From assembly GCA_964468125.1 (NCBI GenBank), contig CAYXVF010000131.1:1-14645 (forward strand): DNA of 14,645 bases. The letters run 5' to 3'. The position numbers and the translations under genes were made by a program. This DNA is from CAYXVF01 sp964468125 (GTDB taxonomy: Bacteria > Myxococcota > XYA12-FULL-58-9 > CAYXVF01). The notes under the pieces were generated by a model. The model saw only the letters and a program-made list of their open reading frames with translations, was not told the origin of the DNA and did not search any database. Numbering within the stretch: position 1 is the stretch's first letter; every line of letters begins with the position of its first letter. Positions 6,977 to 14,613 of the stretch are shown in pieces.

Positions 6977-8585
6977 AGAAGGACGTACCGTCGGCTCGGG
7001 TTCCCGGCGAAAAGAGCACGCCCTCTTCCAGTTCCGCGTGCTGAACGAAGTCTGAATTGGGGTCGAGATCCGACACGCGGGTATAGGATTCATTCGGATT
7101 GTTCGAGAGCGGCTCGACGTCGAAGGTCAAGAGCACGAGTCCACTCGGTCGCTGTACCGTGAGGATATCTCCTCCGTTGTTCAGATTGAGGCGATTCTCA
7201 AACCCGTTCGCCGTCTGTACCACCGAGCCTCCGAAGCTTCCGGTTGGAGTTCCTCCGCCAAACACGACGAGCCCTTGATTGGGTGCGAGGGTCGTCCCGT
7301 TGTCGATCACGTGACGAGGTGTCCCCATCGTGAGGGCGTCCGAGTCGTAGACCTCGATGCCGCTCAGGTCGACCGTCTCTGTGCCTATGTTCACGATTTC
7401 GATGAACTCGTCGTCGTCTGGATCGCGGCCCCCGTCGCCGTTCGCATCCCCCGCGATCTCATCCGGGGGATCGTAGAGCACTTCGTTGAGCATGATCGTG
7501 AGCACGCCGTCGTCGTCGGTGAGAGGAATCGTGATCGTCGTCGTCGCACCCTGGGCCCCCACGATGTTCGTCGCTTCGATGACGATGGTCTCCCCGCCTT
7601 CTTCGTTGCTGTCGTCGAGTGCGGTGAGCGTGACCGGGGCGCTCTCCGTTTCGCCGATGACGATCGAGAGCGACGTGCCCGAGAGAGTGAAGTCCACTCC
7701 TTCCGTCGCCGTCCCGGATACCAACAGATCCAAGGACACTGCTTCTTCCGCGGCCCGATTCAATCTGGCCCTGAGCGTCACGGTGCCGCCGCCCTCTTCC
7801 AGAGATGACGGGGTGGCGACGAGCGAGAGCTGCACGGGAGCCAGCGACTCGGGGATCACGCCGGCGCGACTCTCACTGGGGACGGCGTTGTAAATCGCAT
7901 CGGGGACAACGATATCCTCCGTGCTCGGATCACCATCGGGTCCCGGATTGTCGCTGAGGTCGAGCACCTCGGAGACGTCCGTATTGTTGGTGAGATCGAT
8001 CGCTGTGAGGTTGTGCCCGGGCAGGAAGAGGTGAACGAGTTGCGTATTGTTCGAGAGATCGATCGTGCTGAGTTTCTGGTCGTCACCCGCGTCGGAGCTC
8101 GCCCGATAGCGCAGTACCTCGAGTGCCGTATTGCTCCTCAGGTCGAGATCGCCGACCAGATTGAAGTTCATTGCCAGCTCTGTGAGCTGCGTCAGCGCGG
8201 ACGCGTCCAACGTCGTCACCGCGTTAGAGGTCAGGGTCAGAACCTGGAGGCCGGTGAAGAACTGCAGGCCGTCGAGATTCGTGATTTTGTCCTCGGCCGT
8301 GCGGACCCCGGCGTTCATCAGCTCGGTCACCGCGGAGCTCGTCTTTGATAGGGAGAGCTCGGTCACCGAGCTCACGGCGGCGACGTCGATCGAATAGAGA
8401 CTCGCGGCGAGCGCCTCGTTTTCAACGACACCCTCGATGTTGAGAAAGGCGAGGTACTCGCCGAACGCATCGTCGACGATCGGGTAGAGCTCGCGATCAT
8501 CGGGAGGAGGGATGTCCACGTCGTCGGTCGTGCACGCCAGGCCAGACGCCAGCGCGAGCGCGACACACGCGAATCTGATCCTCAT
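6975..8585 (-). CDS. Lipoprotein with leucine-rich repeats, Calx-beta and lamin-tail domains
   Basis: The product is 536 residues. A signal peptide ends at Cys18 (SGLAC, a slightly atypical lipobox), followed by an acidic linker. Residues about 95-215 form leucine-rich repeats (LDGLQFFTGLQVLTLTSN, LSTIDLSNNTQLVHLFLPG, LTAIDLTNNTDV). Residues about 250-358 match a Calx-beta domain (GTATEGVDFTLSG, then DSNEEGGETIVI and LTDDDG). Residues about 364-530 match a lamin-tail domain (LNEVLYDPPDE, FIEIVNIGTETVDLSGIEVYDSD). An inserted Asp-rich loop, DANGDGGRDPDDDE (380-393), could bind Ca2+. By analogy it is an extracellular binding or adhesion protein. AGGAGG lies 5 nt before the ATG, so the start is well supported. 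It is the first gene of an operon with a DcuC carrier and a lyase, an unexpected pairing that may reflect shared regulation rather than shared function. Confidence 0.82.
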   Translation of the reverse strand: MRIRFACVALALASGLACTTDDVDIPPPDDRELYPIVDDAFGEYLAFLNIEGVVENEALAASLYSIDVAAVSSVTELSLSKTSSAVTELMNAGVRTAEDKITNLDGLQFFTGLQVLTLTSNAVTTLDASALTQLTELAMNFNLVGDLDLRSNTALEVLRYRASSDAGDDQKLSTIDLSNNTQLVHLFLPGHNLTAIDLTNNTDVSEVLDLSDNPGPDGDPSTEDIVVPDAIYNAVPSESRAGVIPESLAPVQLSLVATPSSLEEGGGTVTLRARLNRAAEEAVSLDLLVSGTATEGVDFTLSGTSLSIVIGETESAPVTLTALDDSNEEGGETIVIEATNIVGAQGATTTITIPLTDDDGVLTIMLNEVLYDPPDEIAGDANGDGGRDPDDDEFIEIVNIGTETVDLSGIEVYDSDALTMGTPRHVIDNGTTLAPNQGLVVFGGGTPTGSFGGSVVQTANGFENRLNLNNGGDILTVQRPSGLVLLTFDVEPLSNNPNESYTRVSDLDPNSDFVQHAELEEGVLFSPGTRADGTSF

Positions 8586-8612
8586 GCAAACCTCCTCGGT
8601 CCGAGTTGTGTA

Positions 8613-8640
8613 ATCGTATCAGGTTCCCCGACCAGCTCAA
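8613..8640 (-). promoter_or_regulatory. Candidate promoter of the lipoprotein/DcuC/lyase operon
   Basis: On the minus strand TTGAGC (8635-8640), a 16-bp spacer and TACGAT (8613-8618) each match four of six positions of the housekeeping -35 and -10 consensus. The -10 lies 27 bp upstream of the ATG at 8585. It sits in the 73-bp divergent spacer shared with the hydrolase gene. A chance match is possible. Confidence 0.35.
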
Positions 8641-8658
8641 ACGGAGTAGGTTCCAATC

Positions 8659-9531
8659 ATGCGATTCCTACTCGTGGCTCTGGTGCTGTTGGCAACCGCT
8701 TGCGACCGAAACGACTTCGTGGAGCTCGAGGGTCTCTCCGGCAAGGGAAGCTTCCTGTTTGGCTCCGGCGAAATCCCGGCTCCGGTGGAGGTGTTTTACT
8801 ACGTGCCGCGTACCGCTTCGGCAGCGTCGCCGGTGTTGATCGCGCTGCACGGGAACGGCCGAGACGCGGCGGCCACACGCGACGAGTGGATCACCAAGTC
8901 GGAAGAGTACGGGGTCATCGTGTTCGCCCCCCTCTTCGATGATGGGGGCTATCCGAGCAGCTCCGGCTATATACTCGGCAACGTGTTCGAAGACGGCGAA
9001 AGACCCACCGCCGACGGGCTCAATCCCGAGAGCGAATGGGCCTTTTCGGTGATCGAACCGCTCTTTGACGACATAAAGCGACTCACGAACAGCAGCGCCG
9101 AGTGTTACGACGTTTTTGGCCACTCGGCGGGAGCGCAGTTCACCCATCGCCTTGCGCTCTTCGTCCCGGACGGGCGCTACGACCGGCTGGTTGCCGCAAA
9201 TTCCGGTTGGTACACGGTGCCCGACCTGGCGATCACCTATCCCTACGGGCTGGAGATCACTCCGGTGACCGGGACTGGGTTCTTCGATCTGCCGCTCATT
9301 GTCTTTCTCGGCGACCAGGACACCGACCCGAACAGCGCCGGTTTGCGACACACAGACGAGGCCGATGCCCAAGGACTCAATCGTTTCACCCGGGGGCAAT
9401 ATTTCTTCCGGGAGAGCGCGCGGATTGCGACGGAGCAGGGAGCCACCTTCTCCTGGCAGCTCGAGACGACTGCCGGTGTGGGCCACAACAGCTCTCAAAT
9501 GGCTCAGAGGGCTGCGGACTTGCTCTACTAG
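8659..9531 (+). CDS. Lipoprotein alpha/beta-hydrolase (PHB-depolymerase/feruloyl-esterase-like)
   Basis: The 290-residue product has a short signal peptide ending at Cys15 (LLATAC), so it is probably a lipid-anchored envelope enzyme. The fold elements are in the expected order: oxyanion motif LHGNG (residues 63-67), nucleophile elbow GHSAG with Ser156, acid in FLGDQDTD (Asp219 or Asp221) and catalytic His276 in GVGHNSS. Spacing and composition resemble LpqC-type esterases and polyhydroxybutyrate depolymerases. The substrate is not evident; ester or small-polymer cleavage is the class-level expectation. The ribosome-binding site is weak (GGAG 12 nt and AGG 9 nt before the ATG). It diverges from the LRR lipoprotein gene and converges on the downstream porin gene, with 13 bp between stops. 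It appears monocistronic. Confidence 0.83.
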   Translation: MRFLLVALVLLATACDRNDFVELEGLSGKGSFLFGSGEIPAPVEVFYYVPRTASAASPVLIALHGNGRDAAATRDEWITKSEEYGVIVFAPLFDDGGYPSSSGYILGNVFEDGERPTADGLNPESEWAFSVIEPLFDDIKRLTNSSAECYDVFGHSAGAQFTHRLALFVPDGRYDRLVAANSGWYTVPDLAITYPYGLEITPVTGTGFFDLPLIVFLGDQDTDPNSAGLRHTDEADAQGLNRFTRGQYFFRESARIATEQGATFSWQLETTAGVGHNSSQMAQRAADLLY

Positions 9532-9544
9532 GAAGCTGCCCCGA

Positions 9545-11002
9545 TCAGATTCTCACCTGGATCAGTAGCTCTCCGCTATCGATCACCGGACCGCCGGTGA
9601 CTTCCACTTGCTCGAAGCTCAGCTGGGCTTTGAGTGCCTGGTCAAAGAAGTACCAGTTCAGGCTCGCGCCCCATGCGGTTGTGTCTTTGAGAAGCGAGGT
9701 CTCGTACTTGGGGAATTCGTCGTAGAGCTCGCTGTAGCGCAGGTCGATGCCGAGACCAAAGTCGAAGACGTAACCCAACTGGCCGTTGAAGCCGTCGCCC
9801 AAGAACAAGAACTCGCTGATCTGGCGTCGGAACAGCCGATTGTTCCCGCCCTCATCGGTGAAGGTGCCTTGGAGACCGGTGGCGGTGGCGTTCGTATACT
9901 CGATGAGGAGCGAAGCCCCCTGCCATTTCACCAGCAGGTCGGCAAAGATCTGCACGTAATCCGGCTGCTGAAGCCCTCCGAATTGGTCGTAGAGCTGAAA
10001 CTCACCGTGACCCGCGCCACGTGCTTCGCTGGCGCCGTCGTTGTAGCTGATCGAAGCGCCGATCACGAGCTTCGGTGTCGGCTCGCGGGTCAGGTCGGCC
10101 ACTGAGTCTTTGCCTGGCCCGGTGAAGTCGCCGAAGGGCAACACATCGAGGCGGCCGCCCCACTTGAGGCCCCCGACGTCGCGATCGCGCGAGTCGACCC
10201 CGAAGGAGTTTCGACCGTCGCCGGAAGTGATTGACAGCTGTGGACGGATGAGCGCGGGACCCACCGGAATCTCAAAATCGAGGAAACCTCCGAGCTCACG
10301 TCCGCTCTCGGAGAATGTGCGCGAGAGCAGGCTACGGTCGGTGAAGGAGAGAAACGGGGCGTCGCTCTGCGCCTCTCGGTTCAGCGCCGTGGTCAGCCGT
10401 TGGCCGAAGGTAAACGTCATCCACTGGACCGGCGTGTAGGAGAACCACGCGTCGAGGAGCGGCTCGGCGAGAACGAAATCGGACTGAACGAAATATTTCA
10501 GCGCGTCGTCGTAGAACTCTCCGGACAAGACGAGGCGGACCCGATTCACCCGCAGAAATTGATCCCGATCTCCTCCGCTCTGCTCGAGGCCCAAGCTCGG
10601 CTGGATCATGCCTCCAAAGCCGATGCGATGGCCCTCCTCCTCAAAGTCGAAGCGGATGCCTTGGCCGAGGGCGTAGGTGCTGCGCGTTCGGGGCGCGTCG
10701 ACGTAGGGTCGCGCCTCTGGCGTGACGATCGTGCTCGCGGGTGGAACCTCGAGGGTGCCTTCTTCTCCTTCATTCTCTGCCGTTGCCGTCCCGTCGACAG
10801 CCGGTGGCAGGGATTCGATTTCAGAGCCGGTTTCCGCCTCTCCCTCGGTGGTGGCGTCGACCTGGAGGTCGAGGTCGACCTCGTCTTCGGTCTCGGTCAT
10901 CTCTTCCGTCGGTACGTCGTCCGTTTGCGCGAAGGACGGCGTAGGGGTGAGCAGCATGGCCAGGACGAGCGAGCCCACCAGGAGCACAATTCTCATCATC
11001 AT
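9545..11002 (-). CDS. OprP-like outer-membrane porin with acidic N-terminal extension
   Basis: The product is 485 residues with a Sec signal peptide cleaved after SFA (about residue 25). A linker follows, to about residue 97, with about 23 Asp/Glu and no Lys or Arg. The remainder is beta-barrel sequence of the phosphate-selective porin O/P type: GFGGMIQPSLGLE (128-140), FLRVNRVRLVLSGEF, TFTFGQRLT, GGLKWGGRLDVLPFG, TPKLVIGASISYN, LGYVFDFGLGIDLRYSEL. Many of these align with the porin at the other end of the operon, so the two are paralogues. Despite the family name, the permeating solute need not be phosphate. Three consecutive ATG codons begin at 11002, with GGGAGAG just upstream. The first ATG overlaps the peptidase stop as ATGA, indicating translational coupling. 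The acidic segment may be periplasmic and may bind cations or peptidoglycan-associated partners (inference). Confidence 0.78.
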   Translation of the reverse strand: MMMRIVLLVGSLVLAMLLTPTPSFAQTDDVPTEEMTETEDEVDLDLQVDATTEGEAETGSEIESLPPAVDGTATAENEGEEGTLEVPPASTIVTPEARPYVDAPRTRSTYALGQGIRFDFEEEGHRIGFGGMIQPSLGLEQSGGDRDQFLRVNRVRLVLSGEFYDDALKYFVQSDFVLAEPLLDAWFSYTPVQWMTFTFGQRLTTALNREAQSDAPFLSFTDRSLLSRTFSESGRELGGFLDFEIPVGPALIRPQLSITSGDGRNSFGVDSRDRDVGGLKWGGRLDVLPFGDFTGPGKDSVADLTREPTPKLVIGASISYNDGASEARGAGHGEFQLYDQFGGLQQPDYVQIFADLLVKWQGASLLIEYTNATATGLQGTFTDEGGNNRLFRRQISEFLFLGDGFNGQLGYVFDFGLGIDLRYSELYDEFPKYETSLLKDTTAWGASLNWYFFDQALKAQLSFEQVEVTGGPVIDSGELLIQVRI

Positions 11003-12555
11003 CGCTCTCCCTGTCTTTCAGTGTCATCTAGGGGACTCATCAATCGGTAGACCGGCAACTCGCTGCCCGCTCGAGTCTCGAGCACCGAATAGGAGACGAA
11101 GCTATTCGATGCTTCAGGCTCCAGCGTCTCGATCGCGAGACCCACTTTCGATTGATCCATTCGCACGACGTAGGTTCCCGCCGGAAAAGTCATGGTCTTC
11201 TGAGTGACCTCAGTGCGGACGGTTTGTCGATACACGCCCTCATAGAGCTGCGACGCTTCGCCGTGCTCCGTGACCCGATAGCGCTCGACGGTGAAACTCT
11301 GCGCGCTCTGGAGCTGATCTACCTGGACCCCCAAGGTCCTGAGACGCATCACGGCGGCCTGCGCTTCTGGAAGGAGAAGGTAGGCGTAGGGGCGTTTGCG
11401 CACGAGGCGTGGAATCGAATCCAGGGCGTTACGCACGGTCACCTCGACATCGATTGGACGCTCCAGCGCCACGTCCACCGCGTCGAGCGTTCCGCGGCTG
11501 ACGCGGCGGGCACTGCGGACGACGACCGGCGTGCGGTTCGCCGCGGTCTGCGCGAGCACCTCTCGGACTCGTTCAGCGTGTTCTTTGGAGCTACGAAGGT
11601 ACTGGCTCGCGATCCGATAGGTGGTCATGACTCGGCGCGTGAAGGAGTCGCGGCCAAGGGCAACGCCGCGAACTTCGATCAAGGACGACACGGTGTTGGC
11701 CAGAGCGAAATTCGTGGCGCTCGAGCGCGCGTTCGTCGAGCCCTGGTTGAACTGCACTTCATCGTAATACTTGTGCGTGGTGACGTAGTCGTGGCTGCGT
11801 AGGTCGTGCCGTTCCGCCTCCGCCCGCGCTTCGGCGACGAAGGTGTCGGCGATGAGTGAGCGCAATGAGGCGGGTACGTTCAGGTTTCCGGTGTAGAGGA
11901 ACATCACGTCGTAGAGGTGGGCGACGCCGCGTTTCCCGAAGACGCGAAAATCGCGGCGATAGGCGCGGAACTCGTGAAAGTCCACGGCTACGTGGGGGGC
12001 GAACGCGTTGAAGGCGGACTTGAGGAGGGTCGTCTCAGGGATCATGATCTTCGTCTGGTCCCGATTGAGATCCAGGCCATTCGCCGCCGCGCGCCACTGC
12101 CGCTCAAAGCCGTCGACGTTGGCGCAGGGAATGACCGCGAGCTCAATCGCGTCGAGCACCTTCGCCTGCTCTGGGTCTTCGAGGAGCTGTTGGAGCAGGT
12201 GGAGCAGTCCTTCCGTGCTCGCCGGCTCGTCCCCGTGGAGCCCGCCTTGAAAGAAGACCCGCAGGGGGTCCGCGTGCCCTGACCAGTTGCCCAAAAAGAC
12301 AATCGGAATGTCTCGGCCTTTCTGGGAGGTGCCCACGGATTCGATCCGGATCCGTTCCCCGTGGGTGGAAACGAGGGCATCGAGAAAGGCGGTGAGCTCT
12401 TGGTGCGTAGTAAAGCCCGAGCTCTTGCGAAAGGCGGGAGTGCTGAGCTCGACATCCGGATCGGGATAGAGCTTCTCCGTGATGCCCGGGGGCTGCGGCG
12501 AGAGGGGCGCGCATCCGAAGGCCGCCAAGGCGACTATGGAGCCGAAGGTTCGCAT
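10999..12555 (-). CDS. M14-family zinc carboxypeptidase, probable lipoprotein
   Basis: The 518-residue product has a signal peptide ending at Cys15 (AAFGC, an imperfect lipobox), placing it in the envelope. The M14 metallopeptidase core spans about residues 45-330. Zinc ligands are His107 and Glu110 in GGLHGDE, and His194 in VDFHEFR. The substrate-binding pair is Asn164-Arg165 in LDLNRD, after an NVDGFERQW segment equivalent to the NPDG motif. The catalytic Glu is probably Glu294 in SLIEVRG. All core residues are present, so it should be active, removing C-terminal residues from peptides or acting as an amidase on peptidoglycan peptides. The C-terminal 190 residues form an uncharacterised beta-rich region. 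Its ATG overlaps the upstream porin stop by one base (TGATG) and has no visible ribosome-binding site, so translation probably depends on coupling. Its position between two porin genes suggests it supplies or processes their cargo. Confidence 0.87.
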   Translation of the reverse strand: MRTFGSIVALAAFGCAPLSPQPPGITEKLYPDPDVELSTPAFRKSSGFTTHQELTAFLDALVSTHGERIRIESVGTSQKGRDIPIVFLGNWSGHADPLRVFFQGGLHGDEPASTEGLLHLLQQLLEDPEQAKVLDAIELAVIPCANVDGFERQWRAAANGLDLNRDQTKIMIPETTLLKSAFNAFAPHVAVDFHEFRAYRRDFRVFGKRGVAHLYDVMFLYTGNLNVPASLRSLIADTFVAEARAEAERHDLRSHDYVTTHKYYDEVQFNQGSTNARSSATNFALANTVSSLIEVRGVALGRDSFTRRVMTTYRIASQYLRSSKEHAERVREVLAQTAANRTPVVVRSARRVSRGTLDAVDVALERPIDVEVTVRNALDSIPRLVRKRPYAYLLLPEAQAAVMRLRTLGVQVDQLQSAQSFTVERYRVTEHGEASQLYEGVYRQTVRTEVTQKTMTFPAGTYVVRMDQSKVGLAIETLEPEASNSFVSYSVLETRAGSELPVYRLMSPLDDTERQGER

Positions 12556-13853
12556 CAGAAGGCAAAGGTGGTCTGGGCCCGAACGATGAGCTCGTCTCCG
12601 TCTGTTGGCTCACCGAAGAAGTCGTTGGTCCCCTCGTTCGCATCGACGTAGGTGACCGAGGCTTGGATCTTGGCGCTGTAGTCGTTGAAAAAATGGTGGC
12701 TGACACCCGCGGTGTAGTAATTCGGGCGGTTGTAGAAGGTGCCGTTGTTCAGGAAGGAATTTTCGTCCGCGTCCAGGTTTGTGTAGCGCACGTCGAAGGA
12801 TGTTCCGAAGTCAAAGATATAGCCGAGTTGGAGGTTGTAACCTTTCCCCAGCATCATGCGTCGCTTGACGTAGTTCTCTACGCCGCCCTCAAAGGAACGT
12901 GAAATGCTCCCGTCGTCGCGGACGCGCTGGGTGATGTCATCGGGAACATTGGCGTGGGTGTAGTTGAACTCACCGAGCGCCGAGAACCCGGCATACTTGA
13001 AGAGGAAGTCGACACTGAGCTTGCCAAAATCGGGAAGGCTCTCTTCGTCGTTGTCGTTGAGGTAGATGATGTCGCCGCTTCCTCGGCCACGTCGACTGCT
13101 GACCCCGACATTGTAACTGTAGGCGGTGCCTACGACGAGCTTCGGCGTGAGCTCCCGGACGATGTCGACCTGGCGGAACTGCCCCTTGTTGCTGAATAGA
13201 CCGAAAGGCAGGTAATCGATGCGGCCGCCGTACTTGAGCCCGCCACGGTCGTCCAAGAAGGCATTTTCGCCGTCGCCGTTGGTGACGATCAGGTAAGGGC
13301 GAATGTAGTGCTGGCTCTGTCCGACCCGGATGCGGTCCTCGAGGAAGAAGCCAAACTCGCGAATCGCTGCGAACGCCGAGGTCACGCGACTGCGTTCGAT
13401 GAACTGCAGCGTGTGGGAGCGCATGACCAGCTCGCGGTTGTCGGTGAACGTCGGCCGCTGGCCAAAGGTCAATTTGAGCGTTCGGGTGAAGTTGTACGAG
13501 ACGAACGCGTCGAGGAGAAGACTGTCGGTTGGGTCGCCGGTCTCTGAGTTTCCGGTGAGGTCGATCTGGAGGCGAAAACGCAGGCGTTGCGGTGGAGCGC
13601 TGCCATCGAGGCGCAGGCGGGCACGTCGGATCCGGAAGCGTTGATTGGCGCCCTCGGGGCCCGAGCCAAGATAATTCAGGCTCTCGGCGGCGGGCTGCAG
13701 GTACCCGGATAGGGTCAGGCCGTACGAGCCGGGCTTCGAGACCGTCAGCCCTTCGCTCGGTTCGTATTTGTGAACGCCGGGGTTTTCCGCGCGAACCGGC
13801 TCCGCGATGAAGAGCATCGCAAGCGCCGCGGACCAGAAGGCATTGCGCGGCAT
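12555..13853 (-). CDS. OprP-like outer-membrane porin, first gene of the porin-peptidase-porin operon
   Basis: The 432-residue product has a signal peptide (cleavage after PVRA, about residue 22) and then alternating beta-strand sequence ending in a typical outer-membrane C-terminal Phe (TTFAF). Motifs shared with the downstream paralogue are RFRIRRARLRLDG, LTFGQRPTFTDN, GGLKYGGRIDYLPFGLF, RELTPKLVVGTAYSYN and LQLGYIFDFGTSFDVRYTNL. These fit the phosphate-selective porin O/P family. Unlike the paralogue it has no long acidic N-terminal linker, which indicates divergence after duplication. No clear Shine-Dalgarno precedes the ATG at 13853. It lies 64 bp downstream of mtnD but is separated from it by an intrinsic terminator, so it should have its own promoter. 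Solute specificity is unknown. Confidence 0.8.
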   Translation of the reverse strand: MPRNAFWSAALAMLFIAEPVRAENPGVHKYEPSEGLTVSKPGSYGLTLSGYLQPAAESLNYLGSGPEGANQRFRIRRARLRLDGSAPPQRLRFRLQIDLTGNSETGDPTDSLLLDAFVSYNFTRTLKLTFGQRPTFTDNRELVMRSHTLQFIERSRVTSAFAAIREFGFFLEDRIRVGQSQHYIRPYLIVTNGDGENAFLDDRGGLKYGGRIDYLPFGLFSNKGQFRQVDIVRELTPKLVVGTAYSYNVGVSSRRGRGSGDIIYLNDNDEESLPDFGKLSVDFLFKYAGFSALGEFNYTHANVPDDITQRVRDDGSISRSFEGGVENYVKRRMMLGKGYNLQLGYIFDFGTSFDVRYTNLDADENSFLNNGTFYNRPNYYTAGVSHHFFNDYSAKIQASVTYVDANEGTNDFFGEPTDGDELIVRAQTTFAF

Positions 13854-13910
13854 GATGGTCGCTGTCAGGGCACGTGTTATTCTACGACCCTATGCGATCT
13901 TCCAGGTGGG
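13854..13910 (-). promoter_or_regulatory. Likely promoter region of the porin-peptidase-porin operon
   Basis: Between the mtnD terminator and the first porin ATG lies a 57-bp stretch that should contain the operon promoter. On the minus strand it includes TAGAAT (five of six to the -10 consensus) followed by a CACGTG hexamer. I see no good -35 at 16-18 bp. An activator-dependent or non-housekeeping promoter is possible. Confidence 0.3.
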
Positions 13911-13942
13911 AAAAAGACTACGCGAGCTTCGGAAAACTCGCG
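13911..13942 (-). terminator. Intrinsic terminator overlapping the mtnD stop
   Basis: Read on the minus strand, CGCGAG and CTCGCG (13937-13942 and 13921-13926) form a six-pair GC-rich stem around a 10-nt loop. The TAG stop (13918-13920), TC and five Ts (13911-13915) follow. The stem lies in the last codons of mtnD. It should separate mtnD from the porin operon 64 bp downstream. Confidence 0.6.
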
Positions 13943-14460
13943 GCGATGTCGTCGCCGGTGTAGTCCGCGACCCAACCGGACGGGTCGTTGAACAGGCGAA
14001 TGCAGGTGAAGGCCGGGGTGGAGCCCATGTCGAACCAGTGCTTAGTACCCGCCGGCACGGAGATCAAATCGTCCTTGGTGCAGAGCATGGAGAAGACTCT
14101 GCCCTCGGCATGGATCACGAATAGGCCCGACCCGCGCACAAAGAAGCGGACCTCGTCCTCCGAATGGGTGTGCTCGCTCAGGAACTTGTTCCGGAAGGCG
14201 ACTTTGTCCGGATGGTCCGGGTTCATGCTGATCACGTCGTAGGTCTGATAGCCCCGCTCCTGCACGAGCCGGTCAATATCGTCTCTGTAGGCGGCGAGAA
14301 TGGTGTCGCTGTCCGCGTCGTCAACGAGGTCCCGGTCCGTGCTCCAGCGCTCGAGCATGATCCCGGCCGGGGCGAGCGCGGCTTTGATCTCCTCGAAGTC
14401 CTCGCTGTCGAGGAGCGGCATCTCGGGGTTCTTTTCTTCGTAGACGGTCAGTCGGCTCAT
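13918..14460 (-). CDS. mtnD: Acireductone dioxygenase (methionine salvage)
   Basis: This cupin enzyme oxidises the acireductone intermediate of the methionine salvage pathway, giving formate plus the methionine 2-oxo precursor with Fe2+, or an off-pathway CO-releasing reaction with Ni2+. With the ATG at 14460 the protein is 180 residues, almost exactly the family length. The metal ligands His97, His99 and Glu103 (EHTHSEDEVRFFVRGSG) and His141 (PAGTKHWFDMG) fall one residue from the Klebsiella enzyme numbering. A GTG at 14472 would add four residues, but it overlaps the strong AGGAGGT, which is correctly placed only for the ATG. It is soluble and cytoplasmic. No other methionine-salvage gene is present in the window; partners may lie to the right or elsewhere. 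Confidence 0.95.
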   Translation of the reverse strand: MSRLTVYEEKNPEMPLLDSEDFEEIKAALAPAGIMLERWSTDRDLVDDADSDTILAAYRDDIDRLVQERGYQTYDVISMNPDHPDKVAFRNKFLSEHTHSEDEVRFFVRGSGLFVIHAEGRVFSMLCTKDDLISVPAGTKHWFDMGSTPAFTCIRLFNDPSGWVADYTGDDIAASFPKLA

Positions 14461-14470
14461 GTTGGGATCC

Positions 14471-14477
14471 ACCTCCT
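14471..14477 (-). promoter_or_regulatory. Shine-Dalgarno that fixes the mtnD start
   Basis: AGGAGGT on the minus strand lies 10 nt upstream of the ATG at 14460 and overlaps a GTG at 14472. This argues against the longer GTG-initiated form. Confidence 0.75.
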
Positions 14478-14536
14478 GGCACGAATCTAGTCACAGGCGC
14501 CGGCAAAATCACCCCTCTGCCGCGCGGTGCAGATGG

Positions 14537-14613
14537 GTTTTGGAAAACGGATTCGGAGCTGATACCTGACAACCTTGGCAGGCGTAGCTTGCGCGTCCTA
14601 CCGGAAGCGCTTC
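14537..14613. promoter_or_regulatory. Three short dyads upstream of mtnD
   Basis: The mtnD upstream region holds GTTTT-GG-AAAAC (14537-14548), CCTGACAACCTTGGCAGG (14565-14582, seven of eight half-site pairs matching around a central CC) and the perfect palindrome GAAGCGCTTC (14604-14613). The 18-bp dyad has the size and symmetry of a dimeric-repressor operator. I cannot name a regulator, and no riboswitch architecture that I know fits. Confidence 0.3.

Noticed and set aside
9583..9600. TCACCGG-ACCG-CCGGTGA stem as terminator of the hydrolase gene
   Set aside because: It is a 7-bp stem, but it lies inside the convergent porin coding sequence, 52 nt past the stop, with no T-tract. Codon choice explains it as well.
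12143..12706. Minus-strand 187-residue open frame across the porin/peptidase junction
   Set aside because: It overlaps two well-supported genes in another frame and has Arg/Pro/Ser-rich shadow composition.
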